Positions 8,632 through 17,288 of a stretch of DNA of 44,808 bases are shown here, piece after piece (position 1 is the first letter of the stretch; the number at the start of each line of letters is the position of its first letter). The stretch is from positions 1 to 44,808 of the forward strand of contig CABIIJ010000019.1 in the NCBI GenBank assembly GCA_902175065.1, given 5' to 3'. This stretch comes from an uncultured Comamonas sp. GTDB taxonomy: Bacteria > Pseudomonadota > Gammaproteobacteria > Burkholderiales > Burkholderiaceae_C. The position numbers and the translations under genes were made by a program. Under the pieces are notes generated by a model, which made no database searches, was not told the origin of the DNA, and worked only from the letters and a program-made list of their open reading frames with translations.

Positions 8632-11298
8632 TCAAATCCTCCGTCCAGACTGAGCCACGTTGATGTCCACCGAATCGAGTTCAAACGGCTGTCGGTTCAC
8701 CAGTTCAAAGCCGTAGAGCGTTGCCCGCAGCCCCTTGCCGGTATCCACCCGCTGCTGTTGGCTGTGCCGGTCACTACGCCGCGCCTGGTAGGTGTATTGC
8801 TGTCCGTTGGCCTGCACCGTCACGCTCAGTACCCCATGGCTGGCCACCCCCAGGTACACATTGCTCACATGCTTGAGCTGCCTGCTGCCCAAATCCATCT
8901 GCCCGGTCTGGATGCGGGAGTGGATGGGCGCCTCTCCGTCCCGCTCGCCTTCCAGCAGATAAATGCCGCCTTCATCCGCACCGAAGTAGTGCCCACCGAT
9001 CAAGGCAAAGCTGTTGAAGCTGTAGTTCTGGTAGCGGCTCACTGCACCGGTGCGGGCATTGAGTACCCACACCTGATCGCCGGCGTCAAAATCCACCAGT
9101 CTGCCTGGATCGCCTGATACAGCCTGTCCTCGACCGCCCACACTGGCCGCGCCCTGCACCACCGAATCGATGAAAGCCAGCAGCGCAGCATCAAGCTGCC
9201 AGTGGGCCGCGCCCTGAGCCTTGGAATCAACCGCAACCCCTACCATCTGCTGCACGTCCAGCAGTGCCTTGAGCGCCCCCCGGCTGGAAATCACGGCCAC
9301 CAGATGGGTGTGCGCATACAGATCATTCCAGCCAACCGCCGCAGACCCTACGTAGCATGGAACACCGGGGGGATCGGCAAATGCGTAAGTGGTCAAAGCA
9401 GGCAGCAGGCCCACATCCTGAATCCCCGGCGCAATACCTGCGCCACCGATGGACTGCATCGAAGGTAAATCACCACCCTCGTCCTGGCGTGCATTCTGTC
9501 CCGCACGGGCGATGCCGACGCCGATCACCGGGGACAGCTCCGCGCCTACTTGGTAACCAGTGGGGTTGTTCGGGACATTCTCCTGGGCATCCATGACCCC
9601 CGTGGAGGTTACGGTTGGCAACTCCCCATAGCCATAGGCCGCACCCCTGGGCATCAGAATGCCGTACCCGTGCATAGCCGGCAGCACCCCCGCACTGCCC
9701 GAGAAAATCCCACCCCCACCGTCCACGGCTGGCAAATCAGCCATCTGCCACACAAGATCACCACTCCACGCTTCACCCACCACCATGGGCAAGTCTGCGT
9801 CGTACTGCACGCCATGCGCCGGGGTGTGATCGGCCGTCAGCACCTTGTCATTGCCAAGGTACATCACCGCTCCCAGGTGCAGGCTCCCAGTCACACCCAT
9901 GGGCAGCCAGCCCCAGCCACCAAGACCGCCTATCCGCAGGCCGTCCGTATACATCTCGATGGTGAACTTGTCGCCTTTGGTGATTTTCTGCACACCGCTC
10001 CACGGCGGGGCATCCTCCCAATCTGCACCATCGGGTATGACCACCCGTGCCATCCCGCTCTCCACTCGCACGCCCACCAGGATATGGTCTGGGTGGGCAG
10101 GGGATTCGACATTGGACAGTCCGACGACAACTCCGACTGCATCAGGGCTGACCGTGAACTGGAAGGCAGGGATGGCTGGCTCTGCCAGATCACTCCACCT
10201 GCTTTCTGGCACCGTAGGGTACGCACTGTCGATCGACCGCGCCCCCGCATTCCACCCAGGGTACATATCCCACTCGGTCGCGGGCAGCTTGCCGGGTTTG
10301 GCGGGGACACCGGGCACCCAGCGTTTAGTCCACCTCTGGTCGCAGACCACGCGAGTGACATAACCGTATTTGTTGGTAGTCCAGTATTCCCCTGTAACCA
10401 AGTCGCGCCCGCGCTCGATTTCCACAAGCTCCCATACGATCTCTGACCGGCATGTCTCGCCAAGCCAAATATCCGCCCAATAGCCAGGGACTTCAGGTGT
10501 CGGCGGGTATCCAGGATCGTAAGACACCATTTGGGATGTCTTCTCCAGCTCCCATTGATAGGATTCGGAAGAATCTCCCCCGCCTCCAAAGACAGGCTTG
10601 GGCAAAGTCCAGGAATTTGCACCGTTTGAAAATTCCTCCGGCTCCTCGGTAATACGGCGCACATCCCAACCACTGAGGTCTTGATTGAAGTACGGAGTAT
10701 CTTTGAACATGTAGTTCATATGCTCTACGGCGGATACATCCCACTGGCTTATGTCTTGGTTGAACGACGTACCTTGGAACATCCCGCTCATGGATTTGAC
10801 GCTGGAGACATCCCATCCCGAAATATCGACATTGAAGCCGTAAGAGTGTGTGAACATTCCACTCATGTCCTCGACATGAGAAACGTCCCATTGCGCAATA
10901 TTGTGGGGAACGTTCACCACGCCATTGAATAGATAGCTCAGGTTTTTGGTATTCGGTGGCGAGACGTCGGGCACTCGCGTCATCCCGAACGGCGTGGCGA
11001 GAGTGAAACGGGAGATTTCATATTCGCCCCACTGGATCACTTCTTCAATGTCCTGCCACTGCCCCTGGGAGTAGAACGAAAATCCTTCGGGGAAATCACC
11101 GTAAACTCTGACGACCAGGCGTGAATAATCGTCATACTCTCCACGGGGGATTTCTACGAAGTTGTTAGGGTAGAACGGTATAGGGGGGCCACCGTCAACC
11201 GTGACCCATCTGGACGTCTCGCTCACGTCACCTGAATAAAACTTGAGTACGTCTGGTCGACCAAATGCGACTTGTAGCGTCAAAGGCTGTTTGTCCAC
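8632..11298 (-). CDS. Large tail protein with N-terminal BspA-type (DUF285) repeats
   Basis: An 888-residue protein. Residues about 117-216 hold about four BspA-like leucine-rich repeats of the Mycoplasma-lipoprotein/DUF285 type, built on [20 protein letters not shown]. The C-terminal 250 residues (AGDQVWVLNARTGAVSRYQN, GSRQLKHVSNVYLGV, ending VDINVAQSGRRI) resemble the conserved C-terminus of short-tail phage proteins. It thus looks like a fusion of a tail protein and a binding module. BspA repeats in bacteria act in adhesion, so receptor or surface binding is likely. The start is GTG at 11298 with AGAGG 7 bases upstream. The next gene carries the same repeat type. Confidence 0.7.
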   Translation of the reverse strand: MDKQPLTLQVAFGRPDVLKFYSGDVSETSRWVTVDGGPPIPFYPNNFVEIPRGEYDDYSRLVVRVYGDFPEGFSFYSQGQWQDIEEVIQWGEYEISRFTLATPFGMTRVPDVSPPNTKNLSYLFNGVVNVPHNIAQWDVSHVEDMSGMFTHSYGFNVDISGWDVSSVKSMSGMFQGTSFNQDISQWDVSAVEHMNYMFKDTPYFNQDLSGWDVRRITEEPEEFSNGANSWTLPKPVFGGGGDSSESYQWELEKTSQMVSYDPGYPPTPEVPGYWADIWLGETCRSEIVWELVEIERGRDLVTGEYWTTNKYGYVTRVVCDQRWTKRWVPGVPAKPGKLPATEWDMYPGWNAGARSIDSAYPTVPESRWSDLAEPAIPAFQFTVSPDAVGVVVGLSNVESPAHPDHILVGVRVESGMARVVIPDGADWEDAPPWSGVQKITKGDKFTIEMYTDGLRIGGLGGWGWLPMGVTGSLHLGAVMYLGNDKVLTADHTPAHGVQYDADLPMVVGEAWSGDLVWQMADLPAVDGGGGIFSGSAGVLPAMHGYGILMPRGAAYGYGELPTVTSTGVMDAQENVPNNPTGYQVGAELSPVIGVGIARAGQNARQDEGGDLPSMQSIGGAGIAPGIQDVGLLPALTTYAFADPPGVPCYVGSAAVGWNDLYAHTHLVAVISSRGALKALLDVQQMVGVAVDSKAQGAAHWQLDAALLAFIDSVVQGAASVGGRGQAVSGDPGRLVDFDAGDQVWVLNARTGAVSRYQNYSFNSFALIGGHYFGADEGGIYLLEGERDGEAPIHSRIQTGQMDLGSRQLKHVSNVYLGVASHGVLSVTVQANGQQYTYQARRSDRHSQQQRVDTGKGLRATLYGFELVNRQPFELDSVDINVAQSGRRI

Positions 11299-11308
11299 GA
11301 CATCCTCT

Positions 11309-11983
11309 TTATGCTGCCACCTGACGCCACACTTCCCGCGTCAAAGTATGGTTTTTCCAGAAACGTTCCCTCGGCTTGACCGGCATGTCCCCAGGGCATG
11401 TCCCCCAATCCGGTCGAGGGAGTATCCATGAATCTGCAAGATAATCAAATCCCTCTGGCGCATTGGGAATATTACGAACACACCAACCAGATAAATCTTG
11501 GTTGAAGGATTCAGCACCGGAGAACATATGTGACATATCCGTCACATTCGACACATCCCATCCACTGATGTCCTGATTGAATAAATATGCATCTTCAAAC
11601 ATACGTGACATATCCGTCACATTCGGGGCATTATTTGGGACACTTGTTATACCAAAACCTTTTGTGACAGTCAGTCTGTCGTATTTAAAATCTCCCCATG
11701 ATTCAACTGCGTTGACATGTTCCGACCCCCACAACGACACGCCTATACTTTCCGCATTTCCATAAAACTCTAAAACAACATTAGTCCCAATAGGTTCATG
11801 AATAACTAATACTCCGAGCTGATCGCCATTTACATTAGGCTTTGTTGCTATTTCTATTTGGCTTCCTCCATTGTAAGTGTATGTTACTGTTGATGAAGGT
11901 TTAAGAATAGCTATATTAGTCTCGTTATAATCATTTACGAATATTAGCCTGATGCGCAAAGGATTCGACACATCACGCCCCAT
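11309..11983 (-). CDS. BspA-type (DUF285) repeat protein, AT-rich
   Basis: A 224-residue protein with an N-terminal beta domain (residues 1-105) and two or three BspA/DUF285 repeats at about 118-170 ([38 protein letters not shown]). It has the same two-part layout as the N-terminus of the following 888-residue protein, including the [23 protein letters not shown] junction, so the two are probably partial paralogues. The 5' half of the gene is clearly AT-rich compared with flanking genes, which points to recent acquisition. The start overlaps the upstream stop by 11 bases. Likely a virion-displayed binding module. Confidence 0.65.
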   Translation of the reverse strand: MGRDVSNPLRIRLIFVNDYNETNIAILKPSSTVTYTYNGGSQIEIATKPNVNGDQLGVLVIHEPIGTNVVLEFYGNAESIGVSLWGSEHVNAVESWGDFKYDRLTVTKGFGITSVPNNAPNVTDMSRMFEDAYLFNQDISGWDVSNVTDMSHMFSGAESFNQDLSGWCVRNIPNAPEGFDYLADSWILPRPDWGTCPGDMPVKPRERFWKNHTLTREVWRQVAA

Positions 11984-12422
11984 AAGCCAGCGGCAGGCGC
12001 AACTGGTAATAGTCGATGGACTGCGGGTTGGACGCCGTCAACGCGGTTGTGCCCAGCTTCAAATCACCGGCAACGCCCACCGTTCCCTGCACCCGGATGG
12101 CCGTCGCACTGGCACTGCCATCGTCGCTTTTGCTTTGCAAGCGGTAGAACGTTGGCGTGCCATCGACGGCCACCGTGCCCAGCCACTGCTGATTGCTGTC
12201 CTTGAGCAGCACGCCATTGACCGGGCCTTCAAAGCTCAGATCGTTGCCGGTGCCACCGCCAGAGATTTGCACCAGCAGCGCAGCACCAGCCAGTTCTGCA
12301 TCCGCGCTGGCCGGAGGCGTGCCAGCGTAGATATTGAGCACCATGCCCTCGTTCTCGAATGCACTGCGCATCCCTTGATCGCCAACCATGGCATCAGCCA
12401 GACCGGTAGAGAGTCGAATCAT
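11973..12422 (-). CDS. Phage structural protein, unknown
   Basis: A 149-residue protein ([20 protein letters not shown]...). It contains [18 protein letters not shown] and a beta-type remainder, a pattern I associate with small tail proteins of podophages that follow a partner of the kind encoded just upstream (12444-12944). It lies between two tail genes in the same orientation. Structural role from context. Confidence 0.6.
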   Translation of the reverse strand: MIRLSTGLADAMVGDQGMRSAFENEGMVLNIYAGTPPASADAELAGAALLVQISGGGTGNDLSFEGPVNGVLLKDSNQQWLGTVAVDGTPTFYRLQSKSDDGSASATAIRVQGTVGVAGDLKLGTTALTASNPQSIDYYQLRLPLAYGA

Positions 12423-12443
12423 TTTTCAGTCCTTTCAGAAAAT

Positions 12444-12944
12444 TCAGCCAATCAATTCCTGGCCGACGGAAATCCGCAGCACACCGCCCACGCCCGGCTG
12501 ACGCGGGGAGTTGAACCGCACCACGCTGGCACAAATGCCCGTCGTCGCGCCCTTGCCCTGGCCAGTCGTCAGAAATCCACCGCGCACGGCCACATCCTGG
12601 GTGAATGTCAACTCGATCAGGCTATCCTGGTTATCCAGCCGCCCGTTGACCACATTGCCAAACACCGCCTTGGGCCGCATCACACCGTCATAGCCGGAGA
12701 ACTCGTTGCAGGCCGAGGGCAGCGTGTCCATCGTCTCGTTGCCCGTGGGCGAGTAATTGCCCGAATACAGGCCCACATACCAATCCGTGAACTGCGTACC
12801 GCCCTTGTGTGCTGCATTGAGCATGTAGTCGAGGAACTCCACCGGCATCTTGTTATGGACGGTTTCCTTCTCGCCCACCGGGTTGCCGTGGCGATCGAAC
12901 GCCTCCACCGTGTAGATAAAACCTGCCTGTCCCTGGTCACGCAT
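12444..12944 (-). CDS. Phage structural protein, unknown
   Basis: A 166-residue protein starting MRDQGQAGFIYTVEAFD. It includes FTDWYVGLYSGNYSPTG and ends LRISVGQELIG; this looks like a compact beta-domain tail protein. Its start overlaps the stop of the stabilisation-like protein by 8 bases, so they are probably translationally coupled. No defined family. Confidence 0.6.
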   Translation of the reverse strand: MRDQGQAGFIYTVEAFDRHGNPVGEKETVHNKMPVEFLDYMLNAAHKGGTQFTDWYVGLYSGNYSPTGNETMDTLPSACNEFSGYDGVMRPKAVFGNVVNGRLDNQDSLIELTFTQDVAVRGGFLTTGQGKGATTGICASVVRFNSPRQPGVGGVLRISVGQELIG

Positions 12945-14187
12945 CGCGCTCTCCTTGTCTGATTACCTGGGCATCCATGAAACTGTGGGCACCGGCCAAG
13001 CTGCTGGAGCCGCCGCCCTCTCGCGGCGCGGCCAGCACCTGCTGCAAACCATCCTGCTCACGCACCAGCACCGCCGCTATCTGCGCCGGGCGCACGGCCA
13101 CCTTGCTGTCGTGCCGGGGTTGCACGCTGCCCTCGTCGTCGGCCTGCACAATCCCCCGGTCACTGAACCAGTACAAAGTGCCATCGGGTGCCTTGGCGCT
13201 GGAATCAAAAGCCGCGCCGTAGGGGGCCACCTCGCGCACCCCCTCAAAATCGCCGGGCATGAAATACGTCTTGTCGGCCACCACGTACACACCAGCGGCC
13301 ACCGGCTCCAGCACCTTGATTGCCGCCGCGAAGGGGAAATAGCCGCCCACAGGGTCGTACAACCCATGCGCAAACGGTTCGCTCACATGCAGCGTGTTCC
13401 CTAGCGCCACCAGCACGCGGCCATTGCGGTAGCGCACCAACTGCCCACCAGGCATGGGCCGCAAATGGCGTGTATGGCACTGCCCGCCACCATCAGGCGG
13501 CAAGCTGATGCTCTGGCTGCCCGCCCCCACGAAGTACGGCACATCCCCATTGCAGGCACTCACGTACACATTCACCTGTGCCACCGCATCGGGCAGACTG
13601 TCCGGCACCTGCACTTGCAGCAACCCATGCTCAGGCACATCCACCTGCACCGATTGCGTCGCACCAGATTCACTCCCGTCTGCCCCCTGGTACGTGGCCA
13701 CCACCTGGTACAAACCAGCAGGCAGCGAACCGCCAGCGGACGCAGAAACATCGGGAGAAAAATTCGGATGCGGCAGGCTGGCCGGGCGTACTTCGCCGCC
13801 CTGGCAGCGCCACAACGCGAAGCCATCCGACAGATACACCCCATCCGGCGCGTCTGCGTAACTGACCTTGGCACCAGGGTTGATACCGCTCAAAACCTCG
13901 GTACGTGTCAGCTCCTGCCCATCGAACGCCAAACGGTACAGCTTGTCGTAATCAGCCACCAGGGCCGTGCCGTCCGGCAGCCCGTACAGGCTGCGCGAAG
14001 CAATACCGCCCATCTTGCGCACCCAGCCCTGGCGCGTGCGAACCGTGCCCGCATCGGTCACATCCACGTTGTCCAGGGAGCGCATAAAGTCTCCCGACCG
14101 CCGCCCGCGCTCGAACTGCTCAAGCTGGGTCGGCGGCAGGATGGTGTTCATGCCCAGGAATGGGCCGATCTGGTAGGGTTTCGCCAT
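12937..14187 (-). CDS. Packaged-DNA stabilisation / tail hub-like beta-propeller protein
   Basis: A 416-residue beta-rich protein beginning MAKPYQIGPFLGMNTILPP. Repeated strand-turn units (GYLPDGTALVADYDKLYRLA-type, GNTLHVSEPFAHGLYDPVGG, VVADKTYFMPGD) match the layout of podophage proteins that cap the head-tail channel, of the P22 gp10-like stabilisation type. I base this on pattern, not alignment. ATG at 14187 was chosen over a TTG nine codons earlier. Late motif copy 3 lies 35 bases upstream, making this the first gene of a late unit running to 3647. Confidence 0.6.
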   Translation of the reverse strand: MAKPYQIGPFLGMNTILPPTQLEQFERGRRSGDFMRSLDNVDVTDAGTVRTRQGWVRKMGGIASRSLYGLPDGTALVADYDKLYRLAFDGQELTRTEVLSGINPGAKVSYADAPDGVYLSDGFALWRCQGGEVRPASLPHPNFSPDVSASAGGSLPAGLYQVVATYQGADGSESGATQSVQVDVPEHGLLQVQVPDSLPDAVAQVNVYVSACNGDVPYFVGAGSQSISLPPDGGGQCHTRHLRPMPGGQLVRYRNGRVLVALGNTLHVSEPFAHGLYDPVGGYFPFAAAIKVLEPVAAGVYVVADKTYFMPGDFEGVREVAPYGAAFDSSAKAPDGTLYWFSDRGIVQADDEGSVQPRHDSKVAVRPAQIAAVLVREQDGLQQVLAAPREGGGSSSLAGAHSFMDAQVIRQGERDA

Positions 14188-14221
14188 GCGTGCAGCATTC
14201 CGCGCAACACGCAAAACCTCA

Positions 14222-14236
14222 AACCCTATACTGTGC
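14222..14236 (-). promoter_or_regulatory. Late motif copy 3 (putative phage promoter)
   Basis: The minus strand reads GGCACAGTATAGGGTT, 35 bases before the start at 14187 and just after the stop of the adaptor gene at 14248. No terminator lies beside this copy. Confidence 0.6.
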
Positions 14237-14247
14237 CGCCGCGTCCG

Positions 14248-14922
14248 TTACGGCAGCACCGCCACGTTGTGATGTGGCACATCCTGGCGCGTGGCGCGGC
14301 GCAGATCGCTATCGGGCATCAGCCCGAAGTAGCGGGTAAACGCTTCCTCAGCCAGACTGGCCCGCGCCGGGTCAAACGCATCGCTATCTGGCACGCTGAA
14401 CGCCTGAAACAGCGCCCATTGCACCAGGGCGACATGGTGGGCCTCATGGATTTCCGGCGTATCACCGCCGTCCTCCAACGCCGCCAGGGGCAACCGGTAG
14501 CACTCCAGATGCAGCACATCCCCTGGCTCGATGCCGCCCACCAGGCGCAGACTGTTTTCGTCCTGAATCGCAAACCGGGCAGGCCGGTCGCAATCACGCC
14601 AGTGCGGCATCTCGGCATTCAGCCACTCGCGCGTCACCAGCGCCAAAGGGCGCGAACGCCCCCCTGTCGCGGGCCGGATGCGCAAATCCAGCAGCTCATA
14701 CACTGCCCGGTGCAGTTTGTAGACCTGCCGCCCCGGCTCCAGCGTAATCCGGCAGACGGCATCCCTGGTGTCCTCGCGCAGCAGCCGCCCGCGAATGCAC
14801 GCCTGCACCTGCCCATCGGACAGCCAGCGGGCCACATCCTCATTGCTCCAGAACGGCGGCTCCTCCTTGTCAGCGGCCAGCACGCGGAAGCGGGCAATCA
14901 AGTCTTCCAGCGTCATGGCCAT
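14248..14922 (-). CDS. Phage adaptor (head-tail connector) protein
   Basis: A 224-residue protein (MAMTLEDLIARFRVLAADKE..). The N-terminal pattern LIARFR, FWSNEDVARWLSDGQVQAC matches the phage adaptor family placed after the capsid genes in podophages (DUF6682-type, from memory). It would sit at the portal ring and join it to the tail. ATG 14922 was taken as start with AGGG 8 bases upstream; a second ATG two codons in is possible. It follows the previous gene by 4 bases and ends just before late motif copy 3. Confidence 0.65.
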   Translation of the reverse strand: MAMTLEDLIARFRVLAADKEEPPFWSNEDVARWLSDGQVQACIRGRLLREDTRDAVCRITLEPGRQVYKLHRAVYELLDLRIRPATGGRSRPLALVTREWLNAEMPHWRDCDRPARFAIQDENSLRLVGGIEPGDVLHLECYRLPLAALEDGGDTPEIHEAHHVALVQWALFQAFSVPDSDAFDPARASLAEEAFTRYFGLMPDSDLRRATRQDVPHHNVAVLP

Positions 14923-14926
14923 GGGT

Positions 14927-15352
14927 TCAGCCCTGCACCAGCGACGTGACCTGCGTGCGCAACGTGTCCAATGAACGGCGCTTGTCCAGATCCACGCCGT
15001 AGTTCGCGCGGGCAAAGGCTTCGATCTGTTCTTTGTCCATCTGCTCGATTTCCATCAAGGTGTTCTCGGTCAGCTTCTTGGCCTTTTCTTCCAGCGCCTG
15101 GGCCTCGGCCTGGGCCTGCTGCGCCTTGGCCAACTCGTCCGCGTCGGCGCCATCGGCCTTGCCCGGCTTCTCAGCCTTGGTTGGCTTCTCAGGTGCGGAT
15201 TTCACAACACGCTTGAACTCCAGGTAGCCCAAAAGGGTCTTGGCGTCACGCTCGGACACCAGCTTTTCCTCGCCAGGCTCCCACACGTTCTTGAGTGGCG
15301 TGCGGTCTTTGTAGGTGGTCTGGCCGTCGAATCGGATCTTCACGAACTTCAT
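14927..15352 (-). CDS. Small head-region protein with Lys/Ala/Glu-rich helix
   Basis: A 141-residue protein. A short beta N-terminal domain (MKFVKIRFDGQTTYKDRTPL, then WEPGEEKLVSERDAKTLLG) is followed by a charged helical linker (KPTKAEKPGKADGADADEL and AQAEAQALEEKAKKL), probably a coiled coil, and a C-terminal helix-rich end. Its place between the decoration-like protein and the adaptor suggests a head or head-completion role. The start at 15352 is fixed by CAGGAG, 7 bases before ATG. A strong hairpin (15368-15383) lies just upstream. Confidence 0.65.
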   Translation of the reverse strand: MKFVKIRFDGQTTYKDRTPLKNVWEPGEEKLVSERDAKTLLGYLEFKRVVKSAPEKPTKAEKPGKADGADADELAKAQQAQAEAQALEEKAKKLTENTLMEIEQMDKEQIEAFARANYGVDLDKRRSLDTLRTQVTSLVQG

Positions 15353-15367
15353 AGGTCGCTCCTGGCA

Positions 15368-15383
15368 GGCCGGTTTCCCGGCC
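15368..15383 (-). repeat. Intergenic hairpin GGCCGG-tttc-CCGGCC
   Basis: A perfect 6-bp GC stem with a 4-base loop lies between the gene stopping at 15392 and the ribosome-binding site for 15352. There is no T-tract, so it is more likely an mRNA stability or processing element than a terminator. Confidence 0.5.
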
Positions 15384-15391
15384 CGCACTGG

Positions 15392-15871
15392 TTACTTGAT
15401 GCCTTCGGCAATACCGAAGATCACCACCTCGATTTCCGATGCTTTGGCATTGGCAACGGTCTTCACGGTGAGCGTCAGATGAGCGTCCTTGGGCAGGACG
15501 ATGCCCGCGTTCGTCGTAGCATTGCGCAGGCGAGCGGCTGCGGCCAGGTTCAACCCGGCCCCGAAGTAGTCCGCGTCCTGCGGGGTCGCGGTCACGTCCA
15601 CGCCGTCCTTGTAAGCAAAGCCCAGGTCGCCGGTCAGCGTGGCGGTCATGCCGGTGATGACGTTCACCTGGCTGTCCACGAAGCGGAAACCAGCGGGCAG
15701 ATGGCCCAGGTTCACCACGTCGTTCACGGCAGGTGCTGTTGCCACGTCGCCATTGACCACGCCGCCCGTGGCGTTGGTCTTGAGCGTGTAGCGCAATGCG
15801 GTCAGGTTGCCCCAGGGCGTGTTGCCCAGTTGCACGCCGTTGTCCGCGTTCTTCTTATTGATGGTTGCCAT
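15392..15871 (-). CDS. Capsid decoration-like protein
   Basis: A 159-residue protein directly downstream of the major capsid gene. It begins MATINKKNADNGVQLGNTPWG and is beta-rich with ALRYTLKTNATGG and LTLTVKTVANAKASEIEVVI. Size and position fit a head decoration or cementing protein that stabilises the expanded capsid, as in BPP-1-like phages, but I cannot show homology by eye. AGGAGG-like sequence (GGAGGCCACC) lies 6-9 bases before ATG. Confidence 0.6.
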   Translation of the reverse strand: MATINKKNADNGVQLGNTPWGNLTALRYTLKTNATGGVVNGDVATAPAVNDVVNLGHLPAGFRFVDSQVNVITGMTATLTGDLGFAYKDGVDVTATPQDADYFGAGLNLAAAARLRNATTNAGIVLPKDAHLTLTVKTVANAKASEIEVVIFGIAEGIK

Positions 15872-15908
15872 GGTGGCCTCCGTACTTGAATGGATGAAGG
15901 TGATGAAG

Positions 15909-15930
15909 GCAGGGCCAGTTACGGCCCTGC
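15909..15930 (-). repeat. Hairpin between major capsid gene and decoration-like gene
   Basis: GCAGGGCC-agttac-GGCCCTGC is a perfect 8-bp stem just after the capsid gene stop. No T-run follows on either strand. It may be a partial terminator or an RNA-processing site that sets the capsid-to-downstream expression ratio. Confidence 0.5.
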
Positions 15931-15937
15931 TGTGCGC

Positions 15938-17233
15938 TTAACGCTCGCCGGGGATCAGCTTCACAGCCGTGTCGATGGCCATGGCGCCGATATCCGTCCA
16001 ATGCTTCGTGCCGTTGCCTTGATCCACCGCGAAGCGAATCTTCTGCAGGCCCTGGATCACGCCGATCATCAGTTCCTTCTTGTCCTTGTGGTCGAATTCC
16101 TCCATGTTCCAGAAGAACGGCATACCCGACAGGCCAGAAGCAGCGAACGCCTGCATCAGGGCCTGGCCGCCCAGCAGGATCGCGCGGTCAACCGCGTGGG
16201 TCGCGCCGTAGCTGGAAGGCACCACGCAGGTGGACTCGGCTTCGCTGGTGTTGCTCGCGCAGTAGCGGATGGTGTCGCCTGCGTAGAAGCGCACGGGCTT
16301 GGGCTGCTTGAGCAGCAGAATGCCGTTCCACAGCGCGGCCTCGCCCAGGAAAACCGGGTGCTTCTTCGCATTCGAGGCGCGGTTGAGTGCCGCCACCTGG
16401 AACTTGCGGAAGTCGTCATCCTGCGCGAAGGCGTGGTACTGAGCGGGCGACAGCAGCATCGCACGCAGTGGCTCATCTTCGGCGGCGATGTCGCCGGGGA
16501 TCTTCACCGCAGGGGGCGGCAGGGGCAGCGATTCCAGCAGCGTGCGGATGGCGTCCACTGTGGACATGTTCAGGTCATCCGTGGTCGCCAGCGCCACCTC
16601 GCCCGTGTTCACGGAAAACGCCTTGATGCCGTTGTTGCCATCGGCAAGGTAGTGGCGGTTCTTGGTGGGAGCCTTGACAGGGTTCACCATCATCTCGGCA
16701 AACTCAGGGTCGTCCTCCGTGGGCACGCGCCACTCGATGTTGTCGTGGAACCCGCGAGCGCCGCACAGGTGCGTCAAGATCGACTGATCCAGGTAGGCGT
16801 TGGCATGCGACTGGGCCACGGGGCGGGCCAGCTTGGTGAAGTCCACGGCAGAACGCAGGTTCGTCATGGTGTCGCCCAGCTTCACAGGGATACGGGCTTG
16901 ATCCACACGGGTGCGGGCCTTGTCGTAGGCCATGCCCTTGCCCTTGCCTTCAACCATGCGCGAACCCATGGTGGGGCGCATCTTGGTGGGTTGGACAAAA
17001 TGGAATTCAACCTCGTCGCCCATGCCGCGCGACAAGTCCATCGACTTGACGATGGGAAAGTCGGAGCTGGACTGCTTGCGGATCATCTCCGCAACCTTGC
17101 CCTCGCCCTTGGGCAGAGGGCCGGACAGTTGGCCAAGGCGAGAACCTCGGTTTTCGGCCAGGGCAAACATGCCTGCCGACTGCACATACATGGCCTTGTC
17201 GGAACCGGCCTGAACATGGCTGTTCATGGTCAT
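15938..17233 (-). CDS. Major capsid protein, N4 gp56 / DUF4043-like
   Basis: A 431-residue protein, the right size and position (after the scaffold) for the major head protein. The layout is typical of the N4 gp56/DUF4043 capsid family: an N-terminal arm, then GDEVEFHFVQPTKMRPTMGS, the ARTRVDQARIPVKLGDTMTN segment, an RPVAQSHANAYLDQSILTHL helix and a C-terminal TDIGAMAIDTAVKL. It would assemble the HK97-fold shell. ATG at 17233 has AAGGAGG 6 bases upstream, the strongest ribosome-binding site in the late block, fitting high expression. Confidence 0.8.
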   Translation of the reverse strand: MTMNSHVQAGSDKAMYVQSAGMFALAENRGSRLGQLSGPLPKGEGKVAEMIRKQSSSDFPIVKSMDLSRGMGDEVEFHFVQPTKMRPTMGSRMVEGKGKGMAYDKARTRVDQARIPVKLGDTMTNLRSAVDFTKLARPVAQSHANAYLDQSILTHLCGARGFHDNIEWRVPTEDDPEFAEMMVNPVKAPTKNRHYLADGNNGIKAFSVNTGEVALATTDDLNMSTVDAIRTLLESLPLPPPAVKIPGDIAAEDEPLRAMLLSPAQYHAFAQDDDFRKFQVAALNRASNAKKHPVFLGEAALWNGILLLKQPKPVRFYAGDTIRYCASNTSEAESTCVVPSSYGATHAVDRAILLGGQALMQAFAASGLSGMPFFWNMEEFDHKDKKELMIGVIQGLQKIRFAVDQGNGTKHWTDIGAMAIDTAVKLIPGER

Positions 17234-17288
17234 GATGACCTCCTTCAATGGGACTTGGGCGGCTCATCACGAGCGGCCCAATGGGTTG

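Noticed and set aside
13465-14949. Long plus-strand frame (494 codons) opposite the stabilisation-like and adaptor genes
   Set aside because: Antisense shadow with no ribosome-binding site; the minus-strand genes have ordered spacing and late motif upstream.
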